The position numbers were made by a program, and so were the translations under genes. Shown piece by piece: positions 1-7,325 of a stretch of DNA of 64,000 nucleotides. This DNA is from JAICJR01 sp963848495 (GTDB lineage: Bacteria > Actinomycetota > Thermoleophilia > Solirubrobacterales > Thermoleophilaceae), in the NCBI GenBank assembly GCA_963848495.1, contig CAWKDV010000001.1, positions 1-64,000 on the forward strand, written 5' to 3'. The notes below the pieces were generated by a model that was given only the letters and a program-made list of their open reading frames with translations, had not been told where the DNA came from and searched no databases. Each line of letters starts with the position of its first letter. The first letter of the stretch is position 1.

Positions 1-163
1 CATCGGCGAGGCCGGAACGATCGCCTGCACGCCGGCGGTCACGAACGCTGTCATCGACGCGCTGAAGCCGCTGGGCGTCACCTGGATAGACATGCCACTG
101 ACGCCCATGCGGGTGTGGAACACGATCCAGCAAGCCGGCAACGGGCAAGGAGGTGCGCGGTGA
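1..163 (+). CDS. coxL: CO dehydrogenase-like large subunit, C-terminal end (partial)
   Basis: Only the last 53 codons are inside the window (frame from position 2, TGA at 161-163). The tail reads IGEAGTIACTPAVTNAVIDA and ends MRVWNTIQQAG..., the usual C-terminal end of molybdopterin-binding subunits of the CoxL/xanthine dehydrogenase family. In that family the large subunit carries the Mo-cytosine-dinucleotide centre. Identity as coxL rests mainly on the coxM, coxD, coxE and coxG genes directly downstream. The active-site loop that separates true CO dehydrogenase (form I) from other hydroxylases lies outside the window, so substrate cannot be decided. The stop overlaps the next start by 4 nt (GTGA). 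Confidence 0.8.
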   Translation, partial: IGEAGTIACTPAVTNAVIDALKPLGVTWIDMPLTPMRVWNTIQQAGNGQGGAR

Positions 164-1002
164 TTCCCGCCGAGTTCGACTACACGGCGCCGGACTCGCT
201 GGAGGAGGCAATCCGCCTACTCGGCGAGGGCGGCGAGGACGCCAAGCTGCTCGCCGGCGGCCATTCGCTGCTGCCGCTGATGAAGCTGCGGCTGGCGTTC
301 CCCACGCTGCTCGTCGACCTGCGCAAGGTGCCGGGGCTGAGCGGCGTCGAGCGGCACAACGGCGGCTGGCGGATCGGCGCGCTCACGCGGCACGCCGAGC
401 TGCAGTCGAACGCCGACCTCGGCCTCCTGGCCGAGGCGGCCGGCGTGATCGCCGACCAGCAGGTGCGCAACCGCGGCACGATCGGCGGCTCGCTCGCCCA
501 TGGCGACCCTGCCTCCGACCTGCCGGCGATAGTGCTCGCGCTCGACGGCGTGCTGAACGTGAAGGGGCCGAACGGCGATCGCCAGATCGCGGCCTCAGAC
601 CTGTTCCAGGACTACCTCACGACCTCGCTCGAGCCGACCGAGGTGGTGACGAGCGTCGACATCCCGGCGATGGACGGCTACGGCCACGCGTACGAGAAGT
701 TCGTGCGCCGCGCCGAGGACTGGGCGATGGTCGGCGTCGGCGCCGCGGTGAAGTCGAACGGCGGCGTGGCCGAGGACGTGCGCGTCGGCCTGACGCACAT
801 GGGCTCCACGCCGATCCGCGCGACCGCCGTGGAGGACGCACTGCGCGGCCAGCCCCTCAACGCGGACACGATCGCGGAGGCGGCATCGCACGCGGCCGAG
901 GGCACCGACCCGCCGGGCGATTTGAATGCGACGCCGGAGTACAAGGCGCATCTGGCGCGTGTGTTGACGCAGCGGGCGCTGGCGACGGCGGCCGGAGGTT
1001 AG
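160..1002 (+). CDS. coxM: CO dehydrogenase-like medium (FAD-binding) subunit
   Basis: 280 aa from GTG 160, which overlaps the coxL stop and follows AAGGAGGT (147-154) at 5 nt, better than an upstream ATG at 115. It holds the two FAD-contact motifs of the molybdopterin-dehydrogenase FAD domain: AGGHSLLPLMKLRLA near residue 32 and RNRGTIGGSLAHGDPASDLP near residue 105, followed by the CO_deh_flav_C type C-terminal domain. By family knowledge it passes electrons from the Fe-S small subunit to FAD and quinone. Length is normal (about 280-290 aa). The small subunit gene coxS is not downstream, so it is presumably upstream of coxL, outside the window. Confidence 0.93.
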   Translation: MIPAEFDYTAPDSLEEAIRLLGEGGEDAKLLAGGHSLLPLMKLRLAFPTLLVDLRKVPGLSGVERHNGGWRIGALTRHAELQSNADLGLLAEAAGVIADQQVRNRGTIGGSLAHGDPASDLPAIVLALDGVLNVKGPNGDRQIAASDLFQDYLTTSLEPTEVVTSVDIPAMDGYGHAYEKFVRRAEDWAMVGVGAAVKSNGGVAEDVRVGLTHMGSTPIRATAVEDALRGQPLNADTIAEAASHAAEGTDPPGDLNATPEYKAHLARVLTQRALATAAGG

Positions 1003-1024
1003 TGCTTGGTGCTTGGTGCTTGGA
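1003..1024 (+). repeat. Short tandem heptamer array between coxM and coxD
   Basis: Three copies of the 7-mer TGCTTGG lie head to tail in the 38-nt spacer between coxM and coxD, the only non-overlapping junction in this otherwise tightly packed operon. Period and size match the heptamer arrays that flank the four-helix-bundle gene at 37.2-37.6 kb, although the unit sequence is different. No function is visible. Confidence 0.75.
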
Positions 1025-1040
1025 ACTAGGCTCTAACCAG

Positions 1041-1886
1041 ATGTTCAACTCGATCGAAGACGTCGAGCAGGCTCTGTCTGCGCAGCACTACCTGCCCGAC
1101 AGGGCTCTCGCCACGTCGATCTTCCTCGCCTCGCAGCTCTCCCAGCCGCTGCTGTTAGAGGGCGAGGCTGGTGTCGGCAAGACGGAGGTGGCCAAGGCAC
1201 TGGCCGCGGCCACCGAGTCGCGCCTGATCCGGCTTCAGTGCCACGAGGGGATCGACCTGCACCAGGCGCTCTACGACTGGGACTACCAGCGTCAGCTCCT
1301 GGCGATCAGGGCAGCCGAGTCGCGGGACGGCGGCGACCCTCCCGAGGGGCGGCTGTTCAGCCGTGAGTTCCTGCTCAAGCGGCCCCTGCTCGACGCGCTC
1401 GAGGAGGAGGGTCCGGTCGTCCTGCTGATCGACGAGATCGACCGCGCCGACGACGAGTTCGAGGCCTTCCTGCTCGAGTTCCTGTCGGAGTTCCAGGTCA
1501 CGATCCCGGAGCTGGGCACGGTGGAGGCGCGCGGGCACCCGCTCGTGGTCATCACCTCCAACCGCACGCGCGAGCTGCACGACGCGCTCAAGCGGCGCTG
1601 CCTCTACCACTGGATCGACTACCCCACGCCCGAGCGTGAGGAGGAGATCGTCCACGCACGGCTGCCCGACGTGCCCGACGAGATCGCGCAACGGGTGTGC
1701 GAGGCGGTGGCGCGGCTGCGTGGCAAGGAGCTCTACAAGCTGCCGGGTGTCGGCGAGACGATCGCCTGGGCGCGCGCGCTGATGGCGCTCGGCAACCAGG
1801 ACCTCGACGAGGTGCTGGGGGTCGCGCTCAAGGTGCGCGAGGACATCGAGCGGGTGCGCGAGCTCGGGGTGCTCGAGGGTGTCTAA
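1041..1886 (+). CDS. coxD: MoxR-family AAA+ ATPase of the cox operon
   Basis: 281 aa. Walker A is GEAGVGKTE near residue 40 and Walker B LLIDEIDRAD near residue 130, with a sensor-1 TSN (ITSNRTREL) and an arginine-rich ALKRRCLYHW stretch typical of MoxR ATPases. In Oligotropha-type cox clusters CoxD acts with the VWA protein CoxE in maturation of the Mo/Cu active site of CO dehydrogenase. The next gene (coxE) starts inside this gene's last codons (8-nt overlap), the usual MoxR-VWA pairing. Start ATG 1041 is taken because upstream in-frame sequence runs back through coxM in another frame. Confidence 0.92.
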   Translation: MFNSIEDVEQALSAQHYLPDRALATSIFLASQLSQPLLLEGEAGVGKTEVAKALAAATESRLIRLQCHEGIDLHQALYDWDYQRQLLAIRAAESRDGGDPPEGRLFSREFLLKRPLLDALEEEGPVVLLIDEIDRADDEFEAFLLEFLSEFQVTIPELGTVEARGHPLVVITSNRTRELHDALKRRCLYHWIDYPTPEREEEIVHARLPDVPDEIAQRVCEAVARLRGKELYKLPGVGETIAWARALMALGNQDLDEVLGVALKVREDIERVRELGVLEGV

Positions 1887-3030
1887 CCGGCTGGGCGGTG
1901 CGGTGACCGCCCAGCTTGGAAAGCTGGCCCGGGCGATGCGCGAAGAGGGGGTTCGTGTCGGAGTCGACGAGCTGCTCGCGGGCCACCGCGCGCTCGCCGC
2001 GATCGACCCCTCGTCCCGCTCCGATTCGTACAACGCGCTGCGCGCGGCGCTCTGCTCGCGCCACTCCGACTTCGTCGCCTTCGACGCCGCGTTCATCGCC
2101 ACGTTCGGCCGTGGCGGAGACGGCACGGCCGGCCGAGCGCAGGCCGAACTGGACGCGGCCGGCCTGGTATTCCCACGGGTGGTCGTCCCAGGCGACACCC
2201 TGACGCCCGATGCGGGGCGGCTCGACCCGCGGCCGCTTCCGGCCGCGTGGAGCGACGTCGAGATCCTGCGCCACAAGGACTTCGCCGACTACAGCGAGGC
2301 CGAGCGTGAGCTGGCGCGGCGCCTGATAACGCGCCTGGCGCTGCACGGGCCGATGCGGCGCAGCCGGCGGCTGCGGCCGTCGCGGCGCCGCGGCGCCCAC
2401 GGCGCCGCCGCCTCGCCCGACCTGCGGCGGACTCTGCGCGCGTCCCTGCGCTACGGCGGCGAGCCGCTCGAGCGGCGCTGGCGCGAGCCGTCGCGCAAGC
2501 CACGGCCGCTCGTGTTCGTCTGCGACGTGTCCGGATCGATGGAGCCGTACGCCCGCATGCTGCTCCAGTACCTGCACGCCTACGTGGTCGCGCGCCGGCG
2601 CGTGGAGGCGTTCGTCTTCGGCACCCGCCTCACACGCGTGACGCGCGAGCTGGGCCGCCGCGACCATGACACCGCGCTGGCGCGAGTCGCCTCCACCGCC
2701 TCGGACTGGTCGGGCGGCACGCGCATCGGGGACTCGCTGGCGGAGCTGAACCGCACCCACGGGCGCCGCATCGGCCGCGGCTCGGTGGTGGTCGTGCTGT
2801 CCGATGGCTGGGACCGCGGTGAGCCCGAGGAGCTCGCTGCCGAGATGGCCCGGCTGGCGCGCTGCTCGCACCGGCTCGTCTGGCTCAACCCGCTGAAGGC
2901 GCACACGGGCTACGAGCCGCTCACGCGCGGCATGCAGGCGGCGCTGCCCTACGTCGACCACTTCCTGGCCGGCAACTCGATCGCCTCACTCGCCGAGCTG
3001 GCCGACCTGCTCCAGGACGAGATGTCGTGA
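1879..3030 (+). CDS. coxE: VWA-domain protein of the cox operon
   Basis: 383 aa from GTG 1879, overlapping coxD. The C-terminal half is a von Willebrand A domain with a full MIDAS motif (VCDVSGSMEPY, about residue 214) and a second acidic element VVLSDGWDRGEPEE near residue 305. The N-terminal part is the basic, Arg-rich region typical of CoxE-like VWA proteins. Partner of the MoxR ATPase upstream; together they are thought to insert or remodel the metal centre of the hydroxylase. The stop codon overlaps the next GTG start. Confidence 0.9.
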   Translation: MSNRLGGAVTAQLGKLARAMREEGVRVGVDELLAGHRALAAIDPSSRSDSYNALRAALCSRHSDFVAFDAAFIATFGRGGDGTAGRAQAELDAAGLVFPRVVVPGDTLTPDAGRLDPRPLPAAWSDVEILRHKDFADYSEAERELARRLITRLALHGPMRRSRRLRPSRRRGAHGAAASPDLRRTLRASLRYGGEPLERRWREPSRKPRPLVFVCDVSGSMEPYARMLLQYLHAYVVARRRVEAFVFGTRLTRVTRELGRRDHDTALARVASTASDWSGGTRIGDSLAELNRTHGRRIGRGSVVVVLSDGWDRGEPEELAAEMARLARCSHRLVWLNPLKAHTGYEPLTRGMQAALPYVDHFLAGNSIASLAELADLLQDEMS

Positions 3031-3593
3031 TCGGCGGCGTGGTGCTCGCCGCCGGCGAGGCGACCCGCTTCGGCGGCCCCAAGCAGCTTGCCGAGCTCGA
3101 CGGGCGGCCGCTGCTCGAGCACGCCCTGCGCGCCGTCTCCGCCGTGCCGGCCATCGACCGCATCGTCGTCGTGCTCGGCGCCCACGCCGAGGAAATCCGC
3201 GCGAAGGTCGACTTCCTCGACACCGAGCCGATCGTCTGCGAGGACTGGCGCGAGGGTCAGGCGGCCTCGCTGCGGACCGGACTCGCCGCGCTCGGCGACG
3301 TGGAGGCCGCGCTCGTCACCCTTGGCGACCAGCCGCGCATCACGCCGCAGGTGATCGCCATGGCGCTCGACGATTTCGACGGCCGGCGGCCGGTGCGCAT
3401 GACCTACGACGGCCAGCCGGGACACCCTGTCGTGCTCCCGGCGGGCATGATTCCGCGCGTCATGGAGCTTGAGGGAGACGTCGGGGCACGCCACCTGCTG
3501 GAGCAGGCGAGCGTGCGGGAGGTGGAGGCGGGCCACCTCGCCAGCGCCGCGGACGTGGACACTCCCGCCGACCTGGAGGTGCTGCGCAGATGA
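3027..3593 (+). CDS. MobA/MocA-like nucleotidyltransferase of the cox operon
   Basis: 188 aa from GTG 3027 (overlaps coxE stop). The N-terminal signature GVVLAAGEATRFGGPKQLAE is the NTP-binding loop of MobA-like transferases, followed by LVTLGDQPRI (metal-binding Asp) and the GQPGHPVVLP motif seen in MocA-type CTP:molybdopterin cytidylyltransferases. Expected role: adding CMP to molybdopterin to make the MCD cofactor used by CO dehydrogenase-type enzymes. Position between coxE and coxG supports this. Specificity for CTP is inferred from context. Confidence 0.85.
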   Translation: MIGGVVLAAGEATRFGGPKQLAELDGRPLLEHALRAVSAVPAIDRIVVVLGAHAEEIRAKVDFLDTEPIVCEDWREGQAASLRTGLAALGDVEAALVTLGDQPRITPQVIAMALDDFDGRRPVRMTYDGQPGHPVVLPAGMIPRVMELEGDVGARHLLEQASVREVEAGHLASAADVDTPADLEVLRR

Positions 3594-4297
3594 AGCTCGA
3601 GCAGTCGTTCGACGTGAAGGCCCCGATCGACGTCGTCTGGAAGACGCTGGTCGACGTCGAGCTGGTGGCGCCCTGCCTGCCCGGCGCCAAGATCACCGGC
3701 TCCGACAACGGCGTCTACCACGGCGACTTCCAGGTGAAGGTCGGCCCGACCACCGCCTCATACCGCGGCTCGCTCGAGATGAAGGAGCTCGACGAGGCCT
3801 CGCACACCGCCACGATGTCGGCGCGCGGTCAGGACAAGCGCGGCCAGGGCTCGGCCAACGCGACCATCGTGAGCAGCCTCAGCGAGACCGGCGAGGGCAC
3901 GCACGTCGAGGTCATCACCGACTTCACCATCACCGGCGCGCTGGCCCGCTTCGGCCGCGGCGGGATGATGCAGGACATCGCCAACCGCCTCCTGCGCGAC
4001 TTCGCGTCCTGCCTGGAGAAGCGGATCGGCTCGGAACAGCCCACGCGGCAGATGTCCGAGTCCGAGGTCGCGGCAGCTGTGAAGCCCGAGGCGAGCTCGC
4101 CCGAGGTCGCCGCCGCTGAGGCGGCTGAGGCGCCTGAGGCGGCGGCGCCCGACCCGGTCCCGGCCCCGGCCGCTCCCGCCGCTCCCCCGGCCGAGCACCA
4201 CGAGCACGCGCCGCCGGTCAAGGCGATCTCTCTCTTCTTCTCAGTGCTCTGGGAGCGGATAAAGCGCTTCTTCGGCCGGTTGTTCGGCCGCGGCTAA
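3590..4297 (+). CDS. coxG: CoxG-type SRPBCC protein with C-terminal membrane tail
   Basis: 235 aa. Residues 1-150 form the CoxG/SRPBCC fold (starts MKLEQSFDVKAPIDVVWKTL; LPGAKITG near residue 30). Residues about 155-210 are an Ala/Pro/Glu-rich linker, and the end is a hydrophobic then Arg-rich helix (SLFFSVLWERIKRFFGRLF). In studied systems CoxG tethers CO dehydrogenase to the membrane and can carry the quinone. ATG 3590 overlaps the preceding TGA. It is the last gene of the operon; its stop overlaps by 4 nt the end of a convergent broken gene. Confidence 0.9.
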   Translation: MKLEQSFDVKAPIDVVWKTLVDVELVAPCLPGAKITGSDNGVYHGDFQVKVGPTTASYRGSLEMKELDEASHTATMSARGQDKRGQGSANATIVSSLSETGEGTHVEVITDFTITGALARFGRGGMMQDIANRLLRDFASCLEKRIGSEQPTRQMSESEVAAAVKPEASSPEVAAAEAAEAPEAAAPDPVPAPAAPAAPPAEHHEHAPPVKAISLFFSVLWERIKRFFGRLFGRG

Positions 4298-4725
4298 TAG
4301 CGCTCGATCACCGGCGACGCTCCCGCCGTGACGTGCTCGAACTCCTCGCGCGCGTCGCGCGAGTCGGAGAACAGGCGCGCGTAGATCACGAGGCCGTCCT
4401 CGAAGCGATAGAGCCAGCCCACGGGCTGGGTGATCTCGAGGCCGCTCGCCGCACCTCGCAGGGTCAGCTCGGCGAGCTACAGCGCCCACTGTCCGGCGGC
4501 CACTCGCTCGAAGTCCCGCCGGATGATCTCGGACCACGTGTCCCACCAGGTGTCGTACAGCCGGCCGAGCGCCTCGCGCCCCTGGACGACGCCGCCCTCG
4601 GGCCCGGGCGCGGCGACGTACTCGATGTCGGGATGGAACCCCGCGAGCCACCCCTCACGATCCCGAGCGTCCCAGGCGTCGGCTCCCCGCCCGAGGACTC
4701 CGAGGTGGTCCTGCTCGGCAGCCAT
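4294..4725 (-). pseudogene. SnoaL-like/NTF2-fold protein gene split by an in-frame TAG
   Basis: From ATG 4725 the frame codes a SnoaL/NTF2-like start (MAAEQDHLGVLGRGADAWDA, then REGWLAGFHPDIEY and GREALGRLYDTWWD), stops at a TAG (4477-4479) after GQWAL, then continues in the same frame for 60 more codons with family-like sequence (LEITQPVGWLYRFEDGLVIY ... HVTAGASPVIERY) to TAG 4294-4296. The intact product would be about 142 aa, normal for the family. A single nonsense base change explains it. A recent pseudogene or sequencing error is more likely than amber readthrough. A homologue of similar fold is at 25362. Confidence 0.8.
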
Positions 4726-5024
4726 GCTGCGATTTCTACCGCTTGCGGGTCGAGCCGACGATGGACGGGCTGCGCGGAGTCTGCGAGGGGTTCGTGTAGT
4801 GCCCGCCCAGGCCGGCGGCTACGCCGCCGGGAGCTCCTGGTCAGTCACCACACGAACCCCTCGCCACCAGCGTGGTCGGTTGCCGTCAGCGAACGACCGG
4901 CGGCTACTCGGAGGGCCGCCATCGCGCGCTGTTTGCTGAGCATTGTTTGCCCACAGCGGCTGCTGCTCCTCGTCCGGAGCGAGGGTGCCGAGTTCACGCG
5001 GGAGCGGCAGTCGCCGGCGGCGAC
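4726..5024. other. Intergenic region between SnoaL-like pseudogene and IS256 copy 1
   Basis: No supported coding sequence. It holds the structured element at 4783-4864 and, after it, a conserved tail (CTCGCCA...GCGTGG...GGTTG) also seen beside copy B near 17 kb. The rest is unremarkable GC-rich sequence up to the left end of the insertion sequence. Confidence 0.6.
4783..4864 (+). repeat. 82-nt cruciform/structured element, copy A
   Basis: A 14-bp perfect outer stem (GCGAGGGGTTCGTG at 4783-4796 with CACGAACCCCTCGC at 4851-4864) encloses a second hairpin: CCAGG 4807-4811 with CCTGG 4836-4840, and CCGGCGGC 4812-4819 with GCCGCCGG 4823-4830 around a 3-nt loop. An inverted second copy sits at 17011-17094. 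Where the outer stems differ, both arms change together (TTCGTG/CACGAA here, TTGGTG/CACCAA there), so pairing is conserved. No ORF uses it. It could be a structured RNA or a small palindromic mobile repeat. Confidence 0.8.
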
Positions 5025-6459
5025 GGTGGCGTCTCTTTGGCGCTGTAAATGCGGTTCCCGGTGGTGGTCAGTCTAGGCGGCTGTCACCTCCTCGGGGATG
5101 GTTTGCTCGGTGCCGTGGTAGCGCGTTCGTTTGAGGCGTTGGCGGTCGAGCGCGTTGAAGTGGATGCCGTTGGTCTGGTGGGTGATCAGCAGGTCGAGCA
5201 CCGCCCAGACGAGGGTGAGGCAGCTGCTCTCGCCGGGGAAGCGGCCCATCACCTTCGTGCGTCGCTTGACCTCGCCGAGCGAGCGCTCGAGCAGATTCGT
5301 TGACCGCCACCGGCGGCGATGCCTGAGCGGGTAGCGCAGGTGCACCACGAGCGCGTCGAGGTCGTCGGCGAGACAGCGGGCGGCGGCGGTGAACCCGCCC
5401 TGGTCGAGGTCGTCGACGAGCGCCTGGAGCCTGTGCTTGGCGTCCGTCTCACTGATCGCCTCGTCGAGCGCTTGCCAGTAGGCGTGCTTGACGCGTTCGC
5501 GTTCGCGGTCGGGCAGCTTGGCGTAGAGGTTTCGGGCGCGGTGAACGCAGCAGCGCTGGCGGTCCGAGGCGGGCCAGCACTGCTCGATCGCTTTGATCAG
5601 CCCGGGGGCGCCGTCGGCGACGATCAGCATCGGCGCTCCCAGCCCGCGACTGATGAGATCACGGCCGAGCGTCTGCCAGTCCTCGAAGGACTCGCGCATC
5701 CCGAGCGCGACTGAGAGCAGCACGCGCTCGCCGGCCTCGGTGAACCCCCAGGCGACCTGGACGCCTTCCTTCGGGCCATCCGGGCGGACGGCGATGAAGG
5801 TGGCGTCGAGGAACAGGGCGACCAACCGGATCTCGTAAAGGTCGCGCCGCTTGAACGCCTCGAAGCGCTCCTTCAGCTCCTCACAGATCCTCGAGGCCGT
5901 GGACTTCGAGAGCTTCCCGAGCCCGGCCTGCTCGCACAGCGACTCGACGTCGCGCATCGACAGGCCGCGCACGAACGCGCCGATCACCAACGCCTTCAGC
6001 GGCTCGGTCCGCAACAGTCTCGGCGTCCGCGGGAACAGCTTCGACGCGAACGTCTCGGCCGCCTGGCGGACCTGCGGGATCTCGATCTCGAGCTCGCCCT
6101 CGGCCGTCTGCAGCTTCCGCGCACGGAACCCGTTACGCAGCCCGCCATCCCCGCCGCCGCTGTCCTCCTCGCGCCGGCGCTCGTAGCGGGCGCGGCCCAG
6201 CCACGCGTCGAACTCGTCCTCAACGGCGCGCTGGATGATCAGCCGCGCGCCGAGCCTTGCCAGCTCCGACAGCGACTCGCGCGGGTTCTCACCCACCCCC
6301 ACGGACAACATCTGCTCGATCCGAGCCTCGATCTCCGCCGACGGCGGTACCGTACGTTTCACGGCGTAGGCCTCCTTCATCGTCTTCCAGGACTTGAGGG
6401 AACCTACGCCGTTGCCTTGACAGCACCGACGCTATTTACAGCAGTTCTGAGACGCGACC
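5025..6459 (-). mobile_element. IS256-family insertion sequence, copy 1
   Basis: 1435 bp. Ends are GGTGGCGTCTC on the left and GAGACGCGACC on the right, an imperfect terminal inverted repeat (10 of 11), extended inward by a shared GCTGTAAAT block on each side. The same ends bound copy 2 at 12722-14162. Flanking 8-mers are GCGGCGAC and ACACCCGG, so this copy has no target-site duplication, unlike copy 2. One transposase gene on the minus strand fills it. Confidence 0.9.
5073..6380 (-). CDS. IS256-family (mutator-type) transposase
   Basis: 435 aa, full length for the family. The DDE triad is visible: first Asp in LFLDATFIAVRPDG, second in MLIVADGAPGLIKAIEQCWP followed by the conserved CCVHRARNLY, and the catalytic Glu in STNLLERSLGEVKRRTKVMG near the C-terminus. 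It appears intact. It differs from the copy at 12770 at scattered residues and by a variable block after RARYERR (residues about 68-80), so the two are related but not recent identical duplicates. Confidence 0.95.
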   Translation of the reverse strand: MKEAYAVKRTVPPSAEIEARIEQMLSVGVGENPRESLSELARLGARLIIQRAVEDEFDAWLGRARYERRREEDSGGGDGGLRNGFRARKLQTAEGELEIEIPQVRQAAETFASKLFPRTPRLLRTEPLKALVIGAFVRGLSMRDVESLCEQAGLGKLSKSTASRICEELKERFEAFKRRDLYEIRLVALFLDATFIAVRPDGPKEGVQVAWGFTEAGERVLLSVALGMRESFEDWQTLGRDLISRGLGAPMLIVADGAPGLIKAIEQCWPASDRQRCCVHRARNLYAKLPDRERERVKHAYWQALDEAISETDAKHRLQALVDDLDQGGFTAAARCLADDLDALVVHLRYPLRHRRRWRSTNLLERSLGEVKRRTKVMGRFPGESSCLTLVWAVLDLLITHQTNGIHFNALDRQRLKRTRYHGTEQTIPEEVTAA

Positions 6460-6595
6460 ACACCCGGCTGGCGCTGCTGCTTCTGCCTCGTTGCAGTAGC
6501 GGTCAGCGGCCCCGCTTGTTGCCACGGCACCGAGCGAGACGCTCGTGCCGGCCGGCGATCCCAAGAACGCTCCGGCCACTGCCTGCGGAACGCGC

Positions 6596-6862
6596 TCAGC
6601 TGTCGTGGACGGTCCAGGGCATCTCGCCCACGATGTTCGCCACGATCAGCGACCGACCCTCTGGATCCCAGACCAACACGGGATCGGTCTGCACCAGGGC
6701 CGCCAACGCCGCCACTGATTGCGCGCTCGCTGGCACGACGTGACGCTCGTCGTCGTCAGTCACCATCAGCACCTCGAACGTCCCGTCTCCGGCCTGCCGA
6801 TCCGGTGCCCAGTTCGCGTTCAGCACGCGCACCCGACGGCTCTTCTCGCTGGCACCTGGCAT
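6596..6862 (-). CDS. Small protein of unknown function (88 aa)
   Basis: 88 aa starting at ATG 6862 with a GGAAGG ribosome site about 7 nt upstream. The sequence is mixed and non-repetitive (RVLNANWAPDRQAGDGTFEV... TDPVLVWDPEGRSLIVANIV), with alternating hydrophobic residues suggesting a small beta-rich domain. No recognised domain. It stands alone between the IS256 copy and the radical SAM gene. A real gene is likely from its ribosome site and codon pattern; function unknown. Confidence 0.6.
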   Translation of the reverse strand: MPGASEKSRRVRVLNANWAPDRQAGDGTFEVLMVTDDDERHVVPASAQSVAALAALVQTDPVLVWDPEGRSLIVANIVGEMPWTVHDS

Positions 6863-6977
6863 CCGACCTTCCTTTCCGACGGTTGTCCGGCTTCACCCGT
6901 ATCTGATCCGCGAGCCTAGAGCCTGCCTGGTCGACACGGGTCGGCGAGCAAGAAGCCGAAATCGTCGTACTGCCGCT

Positions 6978-7325
6978 CTACTTTCGCCCGCGAGCAGCGG
7001 CAACTAGAGCGACGGCGTCCGCGTCTCCTATCCAGGCGAGACGGTACTGCCGCTTGTCGTCGTGAGCGGCAGTGTGCGTCACGGCGATTGGGCCGTCGCC
7101 GGCGAGCGCTTTGGTGGCGGGGCAGGCGTATGCGGAGCGCTCGCCCTCGGCGGCGCACTTTTCAGTTCTGGAAGTGGCGCAGTATTGGGCTCGTGGCGTC
7201 ACCGGGGTCAGGCGCAACGTCTGAGGAACCGCCACCAATAGAGCTTGGCCCACGCCAGCGGGGCGTCTCACGCGCGTGACATCACTTTGCCGGGAGGGGC
7301 GGCTACATGTCGTCGAGAGGGCCAA
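6978..7325 (-). CDS. Doubtful small ORF (115 aa)
   Basis: An open frame of 115 codons downstream of the radical SAM selenoprotein gene, overlapping its last 23 nt. The C-terminal half (TKALAGDGPIAVTHTAAHDD...IGDADAVALVAA) looks somewhat protein-like, but there is no clear ribosome site and no family is recognised. In such GC-rich DNA it may be a chance frame. The stretch 6863-7302 otherwise holds nothing I can identify. Confidence 0.25.
   Translation of the reverse strand: MALSTTCSRPSRQSDVTRVRRPAGVGQALLVAVPQTLRLTPVTPRAQYCATSRTEKCAAEGERSAYACPATKALAGDGPIAVTHTAAHDDKRQYRLAWIGDADAVALVAAARGRK

Noticed and set aside
4477..4479. In-frame TAG in the SnoaL-like gene as pyrrolysine or programmed readthrough
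   Set aside because: No pyl genes or PYLIS-like context seen, and the residue is not at a catalytic position known for the family; a nonsense mutation is simpler.
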